Counted from the first letter of the stretch, positions 1-7,032 are shown. The stretch is DNA of 20,262 nt from Thermoplasmatota archaeon (GCA_030605515.1 JAUWIE010000070.1:1-20262); one strand, 5' to 3'. Notes: generated from the letters alone by a model not told the origin. A program made the numbers and translations.

Positions 1-114
1 ATGAGCCTGGATTATAAAAATTTAGAAACCCCCGAACAGGCATTCTGGGATAGATTACAGGGCCATCTGCTAGGAGTTTTCATGGAGTATTGTGAAAAGG
101 AGTTAATAAAATGA
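1..114 (+). CDS. Short or left-truncated hypothetical ORF
   Basis: An open frame runs from the first base to a TGA at 112-114, giving 37 residues with an amphipathic, helical look (tryptophan, two glycines, C-terminal ECEK-like acidic/basic stretch). It begins with ATG at base 1, but no upstream sequence is available, so it could equally be the C-terminal end of a longer gene. It is somewhat richer in G+C than the intergenic DNA that follows. I do not recognise the family. A second tiny frame (111-161, 16 codons) overlaps the stop as ATGA, but nothing supports it as a gene. Confidence 0.3.
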   Translation: MSLDYKNLETPEQAFWDRLQGHLLGVFMEYCEKELIK

Positions 115-302
115 GGGAGGAACAAAATAATAGGCGAAATAATTACAGGATAACACACTAAAGCTATATTGGTAGACATAAGGATAAATATTTGGGATTT
201 AAAGGTATTGAAATTGGTGTTTTATTTATTCCCTTAGGTTTTTTCATTTAAATATTTGTAATATTTATTATTAAAATTATACTTGTTCGGTTTTTTCTAA
301 AG

Positions 303-2384
303 CTAAGATAATGGGGGAAAAGGCATCTTGGATATTTTTAGTCTTAATTGACATTTTAAACACCTCTTTGCTTCTTCTATCGCTGCTTTTTCATCAAGGC
401 AATATTCTACCTGGGAAAAACTATGTAATCTCTTGTCTACAAAACGAGTCGGTATCTCAACTCTTCTTTTATGGGCAAATCCTTCTTCTCTACCAAGATA
501 TGGGTTTTCTTCTTCATCAGGGATGTATTTTTGGTCAATTTCACCAGTTCCACCAAGGTATTTATCAATGGAACTTGCTGCAAGTCTTCCTGCTTGCAGT
601 GCCTCAATAACTGATGCTGGTCCGCTTACCAAATCTCCTCCAGCAAACACACCTTTTCTCGAGGTAGAAAGGCTTTCTTCATCTGCAATAACTCTTCTTC
701 TTTTATCTGTTGAAACACCAAATTTTTCAGGAACATTTGATCTTTGACCTATGCCTATTATCAATCTATCTAATTCAAGTATAAATTCACTGTCTCTAAT
801 TGGAATGGGGCATCTTCTTCCGCTTTCATCTGGTTCACCCAACTCCATTTTAATACATTCCACCCTGATTTTATCTTTGCTAGGAATTATTTTTTGAGGG
901 TTTACAAGAAAATTAATCTCAATTCCTTCTTCTAAAGCATCATCTATTTCCTTGTCATGTGCAGGCATTTCTTCTCTAGTTCTACGATAAAGTATTGTAA
1001 CTTTTTTTGCTCCTGTTCGTAGTGAACTTCGTGCAATATCAACTGCAACATTGCCCCCTCCAACAACAGCTACTTCACCTTTGATATCAACCTTTTCACC
1101 AAAGTTGATTTTTTTAAGTGTTGAAATTCCATCTAAAACACGTGAATCATCTTCACCCGGAAGACCCATTTCTATGCCTTTTGGAGCGCCTAATGCCAAA
1201 AAGATTACATCGAAATCTTTGTTAAATAATTCATCAAGTGATTCAATTTTTGTATTGGTTTTTATTTTTACACCAATGTCAGTTATGTCTATAATTTCTT
1301 TATTTAGCACATCTGGGAGTAGCCTGTAGTCTGGTATACCTGTTTTAAGCATTCCGCCGGGTTCAGAAAGTTCTTCAAAAACAGTTATTGCATGTCCTTG
1401 TTTTCTTAAAAACCATGCCGCGGTGAGCCCTGCTGGTCCTGCACCAACTATTGCAACTTTCTTACCAGTATCTGATGAAACTTTAACTTTAGATTTCCAA
1501 CGTCTAGTATCATTCTCAGCTACAAACCTCTTTAATTCCCTAATGGAAATTGGTTCATTGATATCACATCTGCTACATGCTTCTTCACAGGGATGATGAC
1601 AAACAAGACCAAGCACAAGGGGAAAAGGTAGTTTTTGCCTTATAACTTCTATGGAATCTTGAAATCTTCCTTCTGCAATGAGTTTTACATATCGAGGGAT
1701 GTCTGTTCCTGCAGGACAATTGCTTTTACAAGGGATTAGGGTTTTTTCACGATCTTTTTCATCAGCCGGTTTTTTATCAGTTAATGCTCCTGATGGGCAT
1801 ACCTCAACACAAGCCCTGCAAAACTTACAGCCTGCATCTTTCATGGAAGAATCATAGCTAGTGCCTACAATGGTGTCCATGCCTCGGCCGATAAGACCAA
1901 TGGCTCCTACACCCCTTATCTCTTGGCACATTCTAACGCAACGTCCGCATAAAATACATCGATTAATATCTCTTGTAAACAAAGGATCATCTGAAAATAT
2001 AGGAAGCCCTCTTGGATTTGGAACATATCCTGAAAGAATGTTATTTACTCCTACATAATCAACGACTTTCTTCAATTGTGATGATTTAGGTAAATCTTTT
2101 GGATAATTACTTAAAATTAGCCAAACAAGGTTCTTTCTAAGTTCTTGAAGTTTTTTTTTGCTTGTATGAACAACCATCCCATCGCTAACTTTAGTAGTAC
2201 ATGAAGTAGGGAAACCTTTCATGCCATCAATTTCTACAACACATAACCGGCATGCACCTATTGGTGGAATATCGGGATGATAACATAAATTAGGGATATA
2301 AATACCTGCATTTGTCGCGATCTCTAGCACAGTTTTTCCTTCTTCTGCACTTATTTTCTTGCCATCAATAGTTAATTTAATCAT
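303..2384 (-). CDS. StnA/HydA-N + GltD-type iron-sulfur flavoprotein subunit
   Basis: A 693-residue fusion protein. Residues 1-75 form a 2Fe-2S ferredoxin (C34, C45, C48, C62). Residues 143-153 and 186-196 are two CxxCxxCxxxC 4Fe-4S sites. From residue 219 on it is a glutamate-synthase small-subunit (GltD/NfnB-like) module with Cys sites C219/C223 and C262/C266/C270/C273. Its FAD fold has GAGPAG at 314-319, its NADPH fold has GGGNVAVD at 442-449 followed by RRTREEMPA, and a closing FAD motif, GVFAGGD, lies near 578-584. The arginines after the second Rossmann motif are those that usually hold the NADPH 2'-phosphate. This is the architecture of StnA in the Sporomusa-type bifurcating transhydrogenase, where GltD replaces the H-cluster domain of HydA. 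I chose ATG 2384 because it overlaps the upstream stop as ATGA; ATG 2405 would add seven residues. The His/Cys-ligated cluster region is degenerate (residues 93-104). It could instead serve another NADPH-linked reductase. Confidence 0.85.
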   Translation of the reverse strand: MIKLTIDGKKISAEEGKTVLEIATNAGIYIPNLCYHPDIPPIGACRLCVVEIDGMKGFPTSCTTKVSDGMVVHTSKKKLQELRKNLVWLILSNYPKDLPKSSQLKKVVDYVGVNNILSGYVPNPRGLPIFSDDPLFTRDINRCILCGRCVRMCQEIRGVGAIGLIGRGMDTIVGTSYDSSMKDAGCKFCRACVEVCPSGALTDKKPADEKDREKTLIPCKSNCPAGTDIPRYVKLIAEGRFQDSIEVIRQKLPFPLVLGLVCHHPCEEACSRCDINEPISIRELKRFVAENDTRRWKSKVKVSSDTGKKVAIVGAGPAGLTAAWFLRKQGHAITVFEELSEPGGMLKTGIPDYRLLPDVLNKEIIDITDIGVKIKTNTKIESLDELFNKDFDVIFLALGAPKGIEMGLPGEDDSRVLDGISTLKKINFGEKVDIKGEVAVVGGGNVAVDIARSSLRTGAKKVTILYRRTREEMPAHDKEIDDALEEGIEINFLVNPQKIIPSKDKIRVECIKMELGEPDESGRRCPIPIRDSEFILELDRLIIGIGQRSNVPEKFGVSTDKRRRVIADEESLSTSRKGVFAGGDLVSGPASVIEALQAGRLAASSIDKYLGGTGEIDQKYIPDEEENPYLGREEGFAHKRRVEIPTRFVDKRLHSFSQVEYCLDEKAAIEEAKRCLKCQLRLKISKMPFPPLS

Positions 2385-4135
2385 TCTATAGCCATCACTG
2401 GACATACATCAATACATGCTTTACATTTGATACATTTCTCTTTATTAAGAATAGGATATTCTCTTTTCTTCAAATCAATAGCGCCTGTTGGACATACTGT
2501 GAAGCATTGCCCGCATTTTATACACTTGTCTTCGTTAATTTCAAATCTTACTAAATTAGTACAAACATGAGAAGGACAGGACCTGTCCTTTATGTGGGCT
2601 TGATATTCATCCTTAAAATAACGAATAGTAGTAAGCACAGGATTAGGAGCAGTATTACCTAGACCACATAGTGCGGTATCAATGATAGTTTGGCTCATGT
2701 CTTTTAAAAATTTTAGATGCTCCTCCTTACCGTTTCCCTCAGATATCTGTTCAAGAACCTCTAGCATCCTTTTAAGACCTATCCTACAGGGAATGCATTT
2801 GCCACAAGATTCTGCAACTGTAAAACTCAAGAAAAATCGGGCGATATCAACCATACAAGTACGCTGATCCATTATAACCATGCCACCAGATCCCATGATA
2901 GCACCAGTTTCGTTTATAGATTCATAGTCAATTGGGGTATCAAATAGACTTTCGGGTAAACATCCTCCTGAGGGACCGCCTAACTGTACTGCTTTGAAAG
3001 GTATTTTTTTATTGACCATGCCGCCTCCAGAACCGTAGACAATTTCCCTAATTGTTGTCCCCATTGGAACTTCTACAAGACCTGTGTTTTTTACTTTTCC
3101 CGCTATTGCAAAAACCTTAGTTCCTTTACTTTTATTATAACCGATAGATGAGAACCAATCCGCTCCTTTGTCTATGATGTGTCTAATATTTGCTAATGTC
3201 TCGACATTGTTGATGTTACTGGGTTTTCCCCATAGTCCTTTCTGTGCAGGGTAAGGCGGACGTGGATTTGGCGTTCCTCTTTTTCCTTCTATAGATGCTA
3301 TAAGTGCTGTTTCTTCACCACACACAAATGCACCTGCACCTTCCTTTATAACAAGATCAAATGAAAAACGGCTGCCGAAAATGTTTTTTCCTAAGAACTT
3401 TTTTTCCCTTGCTTGTCCAATTGCTTTATCAAGTCTTTTTACAGCCAAGGGGTATTCAGCACGACAATAAATGTATCCCTCATTTGCACCTATTGCATAT
3501 GCTCCTATAATCATTCCCTCAACGACGGAATGAGGATCACCTTCCAAGATGCTTCTATCCATAAAAGCCCCCGGGTCGCCTTCATCTGCGTTACAGATAA
3601 TGTATTTTGTATCACTTTTGGCTTTACGGCAAAACTCCCATTTAAGTCCAGTTGGAAAACCCGCACCTCCACGCCCTCTAAGACCTGATTTTTTAATTTC
3701 TTCGATAATTTCTTCCGGCTTCATTTTAAGCGCTTTTTTAGCTGCTTCATATCCATCTTTTTCAATATATTCTTCAATATTTTCAGGATCGATTTCTCCA
3801 CAGTTTGAAAGAACTATTCTCATTTGTCTAGCAAAAAATTGTTTATAGTCTTTACCTGCTTGTAATCCTTTTATGTACTCCCCATTTTTTAGATGGTTTT
3901 TAACAATTTTAGGTACATCAATTACTTTGACACGTTCATAAGTGATTCTTTCTTCATTAGGCTCAATTATATCTACCAAAACATCTCTAAATAAACCTCG
4001 GTCCCCTACTCTTATGATTTCGTATTTACTTTGTAGATTATATTTATTAAGTTCTTTTTTAAAACATTTGGCAACTTCTTCTGCACCGGCAGATATTCCA
4101 CTAGTTCCCATACAAATGAGGATTCGTGCCTTCAT
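2381..4135 (-). CDS. nuoF: NuoF/HydB-type NADH-binding flavoprotein subunit
   Basis: A 584-residue HydB-like NADH:acceptor subunit. The NADH/FMN core shows GLRGRGGAGFPTG at 151-163, CNADEGDPGAF at 181-191 and the GEETALIASIEG stretch near 273-284. The 4Fe-4S site is CGKCIPC at 444-450 with C490. The C-terminus carries two ferredoxin-type 4Fe-4S sites (C538/541/544/548 and C568/571/574/578), which NuoF of complex I lacks but HydB and bifurcating relatives have. A CPSHVC motif at 520-525 is a candidate metal site. The N-terminal thioredoxin-like domain keeps only C8 of the usual four 2Fe-2S Cys ligands. The start abuts the nuoE stop (TAA-ATG) and has a strong AAGGAGG Shine-Dalgarno at 4144-4150. 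Its role is NADH oxidation or NAD+ reduction with FMN as the likely bifurcating centre; the bifurcation is inferred from architecture only. Confidence 0.92.
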   Translation of the reverse strand: MKARILICMGTSGISAGAEEVAKCFKKELNKYNLQSKYEIIRVGDRGLFRDVLVDIIEPNEERITYERVKVIDVPKIVKNHLKNGEYIKGLQAGKDYKQFFARQMRIVLSNCGEIDPENIEEYIEKDGYEAAKKALKMKPEEIIEEIKKSGLRGRGGAGFPTGLKWEFCRKAKSDTKYIICNADEGDPGAFMDRSILEGDPHSVVEGMIIGAYAIGANEGYIYCRAEYPLAVKRLDKAIGQAREKKFLGKNIFGSRFSFDLVIKEGAGAFVCGEETALIASIEGKRGTPNPRPPYPAQKGLWGKPSNINNVETLANIRHIIDKGADWFSSIGYNKSKGTKVFAIAGKVKNTGLVEVPMGTTIREIVYGSGGGMVNKKIPFKAVQLGGPSGGCLPESLFDTPIDYESINETGAIMGSGGMVIMDQRTCMVDIARFFLSFTVAESCGKCIPCRIGLKRMLEVLEQISEGNGKEEHLKFLKDMSQTIIDTALCGLGNTAPNPVLTTIRYFKDEYQAHIKDRSCPSHVCTNLVRFEINEDKCIKCGQCFTVCPTGAIDLKKREYPILNKEKCIKCKACIDVCPVMAIE

Positions 4136-4612
4136 TTACGATTCCTCCTTTTTTGATTTGTACTGATTCAGGAGATAGTCAATCTTTTGGAAGTTACAGT
4201 TTCCATGAAAGTCTTCATCTACTACAACAACAGGAGCCATGCCGCAACATCCAAGACATGCTACTCGTTCAAGTGAAAACCTACCATCTTCGGTTGTCTC
4301 ACCGTCTTTTATCCCCAACTTATCAGATATGCAATTAAGTATCCCTTTTCCACCCATAACATGGCACGCAGTTCCTTGACATACTTTAATAGTATGTTTA
4401 CCTTGAGGCATAAGATGAAATTGAGTGTAAAATGTTGTTACTCCATAAATATCAACGGGATAAATCGATAATTCTTTAGATATCAATCCCACGGTTTCTT
4501 CGGGAACATACCCATAAATAGCCTGAATGTCCTGTAGTAATGGGATTAATATGCCTTTTTTCTTACGATATCGCTGAATTATTTTTTTTGCATGAGAAAC
4601 ATCAATTTTCAT
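4136..4612 (-). CDS. nuoE: NuoE/HydC-type 2Fe-2S subunit
   Basis: A 158-residue thioredoxin-like 2Fe-2S subunit. The four ligands are intact: C78 and C83 in CQGTAC, C119 and C123 in CLGCC. The N-terminal half is the usual helical NuoE region, with GYVPEE at 34-39 and YGVTTFY at 56-62. It is the partner of the NuoF-like protein and passes electrons from the FMN. I preferred ATG 4612, which has AGGGA about eight bases upstream, over an in-frame TTG at 4630. Only two bases separate it from the stop of a possible upstream ORF, and its own stop abuts nuoF, so translation is probably coupled through the operon. A NuoE of this length is normal for soluble HydABC/StnABC-type complexes, and no complex I membrane subunits occur in the window. 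Confidence 0.93.
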   Translation of the reverse strand: MKIDVSHAKKIIQRYRKKKGILIPLLQDIQAIYGYVPEETVGLISKELSIYPVDIYGVTTFYTQFHLMPQGKHTIKVCQGTACHVMGGKGILNCISDKLGIKDGETTEDGRFSLERVACLGCCGMAPVVVVDEDFHGNCNFQKIDYLLNQYKSKKEES

Positions 4613-4614
4613 TT

Positions 4615-4869
4615 TTACTTCCCTGTACAACTCACCGATGTGTTAGTCAACAATATCCCCATAAATGACGTGAGCTTGCGATCATGGAAATGAATATGTT
4701 GCGAATACAAACTAAAAACACCTGGGTTGACGTTAGCATACACAATGCCGTTGTTCCATCCAGCAATTTTTTGAGTATTACTCCATACGTCACGGCCCGT
4801 TTTATTCCCAAAGGAGGCGATCTTATGACAACTAGGCGAACCAGAGCAATAATAGTTACCCATCACCAT
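4615..4869 (-). CDS. Possible 84-aa protein in a GC-richer segment (uncertain)
   Basis: An open frame of 84 codons fills the gap between the RAM-domain gene and nuoE. Its ATG lies in an ATGGTGATG cluster that overlaps the upstream TGA, and its TAA falls two bases before the nuoE ATG, so the spacing is operon-like. An extended start at 4896 would overlap the upstream gene by 34 bases. The product would be polar, with few charged residues, many Asn/Ser/Gly and three cysteines; I do not recognise it. By my count bases 4621-4860 are about 42% G+C, above the surrounding coding DNA, and the opposite strand is also open in the same register. A structured leader RNA is therefore an equal alternative, and the reading frame is not proven. 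Confidence 0.33.
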   Translation of the reverse strand: MVMGNYYCSGSPSCHKIASFGNKTGRDVWSNTQKIAGWNNGIVYANVNPGVFSLYSQHIHFHDRKLTSFMGILLTNTSVSCTGK

Positions 4870-5162
4870 TCTTTGTGTATCCCCAATATTCGACATGGCT
4901 GAACCGTGGCTACTCCATCTATACTTTGAATGGCTTCCACTATTGTCTTAACTGTTACTGGAACCTCAATCATGGCGATAATATCACAAAATCCATCAAC
5001 AGCATCCACAAAATCAGCTTCATTTAAAGAATCGATTTTTCGCATTATTTCATCGAATTTTTTTGGCAGTATGTCTTCCTTCAGGTTAATCAATAAATAT
5101 GCTCGAATGCTCCCGCTAATTTTTTCATTCTTTGAACCATCTTCCACCTTGTCAAAATCCAT
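4863..5162 (-). CDS. Stand-alone Lrp/AsnC-type RAM (ligand-binding) domain protein
   Basis: A 99-residue protein that matches the C-terminal effector-binding (RAM) domain of Lrp/AsnC regulators and has no HTH. The pattern is a beta strand (RAYLLINL), a helix, a VDAVDGFCDIIAMIEV strand-turn-strand and a closing VATVQPCRILG strand. Stand-alone RAM proteins form oligomers and sense amino acids, sometimes through partner regulators; that role is inferred here. The ATG has AGGAGAG about seven bases upstream. It sits in the block between the amino-acid-dehydrogenase homologue and the transhydrogenase genes, so it may sense an amino acid for this operon, perhaps together with the two-repeat regulator transcribed divergently from the operon start. 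The two Cys residues are not part of a recognised motif. Confidence 0.75.
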   Translation of the reverse strand: MDFDKVEDGSKNEKISGSIRAYLLINLKEDILPKKFDEIMRKIDSLNEADFVDAVDGFCDIIAMIEVPVTVKTIVEAIQSIDGVATVQPCRILGIHKEW

Positions 5163-5181
5163 ATTTTTTCTCTCCTGCGAT

Positions 5182-5304
5182 CTACACCTTTAAAGGATGT
5201 ACTTCTGGATTTCTTTTCACTACATACTCGACAGAGGGTTTCTTACAGTTAAGACGGTCATTGGGTTTCCACGGTTGAATTATTTTTTCCTTATTTCCTT
5301 TCAT
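5182..5304 (-). CDS. 40-aa hypothetical protein
   Basis: A short frame of 40 residues starting MKGNKEKIIQPWKPNDRL and ending in HPLKV. It is basic, with one Cys (C20), one Trp and several prolines. GGAGA lies eight bases before the ATG (5313-5317). The stop is 19 bases ahead of the RAM-domain start, where the next Shine-Dalgarno begins. Good ribosome-binding site, operon-like spacing and a non-repetitive amino-acid mix favour a real gene despite its length. I do not recognise a family. Confidence 0.5.
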   Translation of the reverse strand: MKGNKEKIIQPWKPNDRLNCKKPSVEYVVKRNPEVHPLKV

Positions 5305-5370
5305 TTTTCATTTCTCCTATTTTTTTATTCATATTTTCATCCTAACAGTTAACAATTTAGCAAATAACCC

Positions 5371-5583
5371 CTAATATTTAGAGTAATAATGGAGACATTT
5401 CCGTTTAGCCAATTTACATCCTAGATATTCTTCACCTTCAATTTTTCCAAAGTTTTCCATTCCGAAATTCTTACAGTATACCCATATAGAACCGTCGGAG
5501 TATGCAACTTTAAGTAGGCCATTAGGATTACGAGGGCAATCTCTTTTTGACTTCCAGATTACTTCATCTCCCCATTCTGTCAT
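5371..5583 (-). CDS. 70-aa four-cysteine protein of unknown function
   Basis: A 70-residue protein with four cysteines (C16, C37, C56, C63) and aromatic positions around them (DCPRNP, WVYCKNFG, YLGCKLA). The spacing is not a classical zinc ribbon or CxxC finger, but four Cys in so small a protein suggest a metal or Fe-S site, or disulfides. The ATG at 5583 is preceded by AGGAGA at 5593-5598, and the gene starts 28 bases after the dehydrogenase stop, so it is co-transcribed. I cannot name the family. Its place between the dehydrogenase homologue and the redox complex suggests an accessory role there, which is inference. Confidence 0.65.
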   Translation of the reverse strand: MTEWGDEVIWKSKRDCPRNPNGLLKVAYSDGSIWVYCKNFGMENFGKIEGEEYLGCKLAKRKCLHYYSKY

Positions 5584-5611
5584 TTTATCATTTCTCCTAA
5601 ATCGTTCTTGT

Positions 5612-6811
5612 TCATATTTTCTCCATTACATTGAGAATTCTCTCCTGTGCAATTTCCTGTGCAACGCTTCGAATAGAGATGTTTGTTTCTAGAGTACGTT
5701 GCATGACTAACTCTGCAACCTCTTTGACTTTTGATTCCATACAAGTAAATGCTGTCTCTATGCCAGCCCTGTTGTATTCAGCATTTGAACAAATAACGCT
5801 ACCGATATCTGTTAAAATATTAGGGATAACAATAACTCCTTTTTTGGACAAAAGTTGATCTGTAACAGGTGTTATTGGATCATTTATTTCCTCTACAAAA
5901 TATTTTGCCTTTAATATAGAAGCTGTCTTTCCAGTAAGTAAATTTTTTCCTGAAACAGAAACAAAAATATCGCAGTCAACATTAATAATATCTTCAACTG
6001 GAAGTACTGTTGTTGGTTTGTATTTCTTCAATGAACGTTTCTCAGTTGGTGCATTAGAATATTTTAAAGCATTCTCAAGATCAATTCCATTTGGGTTATA
6101 AATCGTATTCCAAGGATCGCTGATAGCAACTATCTTTGAACCTTCTTTATCAAGATATTTTGCAATTGCTGAACCGGTATTCTCAAATCCGTGAATAGCT
6201 ATTCTTGCATCTGAAAGTGTTTCAGGTAAATTTGTGAGTGCACTTAAGATATTGAAAGTTACATCAATTGCTACACCAATTCCAAAGCCAACTGTACCTA
6301 ACTCACATGGTATACCGCCCATGTTCTCAGGTTTTCCTGTTGCTCCATATCTATCTCCAATACAATTTACAAATTCTGCAATTTCTTGTTGCCCTGTACC
6401 GATTTCTGCAGTAGCAATATATCGATAAGGAACAGTATGAGATATTTTATTTGCAAAAGATTTTATATATTGTATTTTGTCGATGCGGGATGGATCTGCT
6501 TTAATTCCTGCTTTTGCTCCGCCAAAGGGTGCATTTGCTAATGCACAGGTCCAGGTTCTTGTTCGTGCTAATTGAAATATTTTTTGGGGTGTTACCATTG
6601 GTGATATCTGTATCCCGCCGTTTCCAGGACCAAGTGTGGTATTATCGATAACTAATATCCCCTGCATATTGATCTCTGAATCATAGACTTGTAAGACCTC
6701 CTCTGGTCCCCATTTGTCTAAAAAAGTAGCGATATTTGTATTTTCTAAGGTATTAATAAAATTTTCAGATGATGTAGCATTATTGCTACTTGTTACCCTT
6801 GTTTTTCCCAT
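5612..6811 (-). CDS. Divergent Glu/Leu/Phe/Val dehydrogenase family protein
   Basis: A 399-residue member of the amino-acid dehydrogenase family: N-terminal substrate domain (about 35-170), then an NAD(P) Rossmann domain with GFENTG at 208-213 and an acidic residue, D232, at the end of the next strand. It keeps the GGxK lysine (K100) and the TGKP...GG block at 158-166. It departs from active enzymes at several usual positions: N64 where GDH has the GPYKGG lysine, T88 where the TWK lysine is expected, E136 where the catalytic Asp of the PDVxT or EDVGT motif sits, and Q68 for the GGIR arginine. It may have a different substrate or be catalytically impaired or regulatory. A TATA-like CTATAAATAC about 25-35 bp upstream points to a nearly leaderless transcript. 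It heads the minus-strand operon and faces a divergently transcribed Lrp-like regulator. Confidence 0.85.
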   Translation of the reverse strand: MGKTRVTSSNNATSSENFINTLENTNIATFLDKWGPEEVLQVYDSEINMQGILVIDNTTLGPGNGGIQISPMVTPQKIFQLARTRTWTCALANAPFGGAKAGIKADPSRIDKIQYIKSFANKISHTVPYRYIATAEIGTGQQEIAEFVNCIGDRYGATGKPENMGGIPCELGTVGFGIGVAIDVTFNILSALTNLPETLSDARIAIHGFENTGSAIAKYLDKEGSKIVAISDPWNTIYNPNGIDLENALKYSNAPTEKRSLKKYKPTTVLPVEDIINVDCDIFVSVSGKNLLTGKTASILKAKYFVEEINDPITPVTDQLLSKKGVIVIPNILTDIGSVICSNAEYNRAGIETAFTCMESKVKEVAELVMQRTLETNISIRSVAQEIAQERILNVMEKI

Positions 6812-6835
6812 ATTTGCTATAGATATAAATTATGG

Positions 6836-6845
6836 TGTATTTATA
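6836..6845 (-). promoter_or_regulatory. TATA-like box for the dehydrogenase operon
   Basis: Minus strand reads CTATAAATAC, centred about 30 bp before the ATG at 6811. With the usual archaeal spacing of about 26 bp, the start of transcription would fall a few bases from the ATG. No Shine-Dalgarno is seen there, which fits a leaderless message. Confidence 0.45.
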
Positions 6846-6896
6846 GCCAAATTACAAAAAAAAATTAGATTATATCGCTAATGGGATTTTTTTATG

Positions 6897-6942
6897 ATTG
6901 ATATATACAATTATGATAAAAAAGATGTATAATACTATCAAT
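6897..6942. promoter_or_regulatory. Nested inverted repeat, candidate operator
   Basis: ATTGATA and TATACA on the left are matched by TGTATA and TATCAAT on the right. The outer 7-bp arms and inner 6-bp arms are exact, with a four-base offset on the right side. The repeat lies mid-way between two divergent genes, a good place for the Lrp-like regulator to bind. AT-rich DNA makes chance repeats common, so this is a candidate only. Confidence 0.35.
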
Positions 6943-6948
6943 AAATTG

Positions 6949-6958
6949 TGTATATAAA
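6949..6958 (+). promoter_or_regulatory. TATA-like box for the two-repeat regulator
   Basis: The plus strand has a TATATAAAAA-type element about 75-85 bp before the regulator ATG. The expected start of transcription would be near 6980, leaving a leader of about 50 bases that contains the inverted repeat at 6984-6997 and a GGGGG Shine-Dalgarno. Confidence 0.35.
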
Positions 6959-6983
6959 AAATGACAAAAGATATAAACAATGC

Positions 6984-6997
6984 CACTATTTGTAGTG
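6984..6997. promoter_or_regulatory. Inverted repeat in the regulator leader
   Basis: CACTA-TTTG-TAGTG has perfect 5-bp arms with a four-base centre, located near the predicted transcription start of the regulator. It may be a site for autoregulation or a small hairpin in the leader. Confidence 0.35.
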
Positions 6998-7032
6998 ATA
7001 AATATTATAATTAAACAAAAGAAGGGGGAAAT

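Noticed and set aside
250..266. AAATATT-TGT-AATATTT inverted repeat
   Set aside because: AT-only repeats of this length are expected by chance here, and no gene start or T tract is suitably placed.
303..2384. HydA-type [FeFe] hydrogenase
   Set aside because: The N-terminal Fe-S region is similar, but none of the H-cluster motifs occurs; a GltD module fills that position.
303..4612. Complex I (membrane NADH dehydrogenase) operon
   Set aside because: No membrane subunits are present, the NuoF-like protein has a HydB-type C-terminal ferredoxin, and the third subunit ends in a GltD flavoprotein.
4684..4902. 72-codon plus-strand frame opposite the GC-richer segment
   Set aside because: It begins in no promoter context, ends in the RAM gene on the other strand, and has no neighbours on its strand. 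The minus-strand frame has far better gene spacing.
4804..4902. AAAGGAGG followed by a short ATG frame on the plus strand (25 codons)
   Set aside because: The ribosome-site match is attractive, but the frame is tiny, isolated, and antisense to two minus-strand genes.
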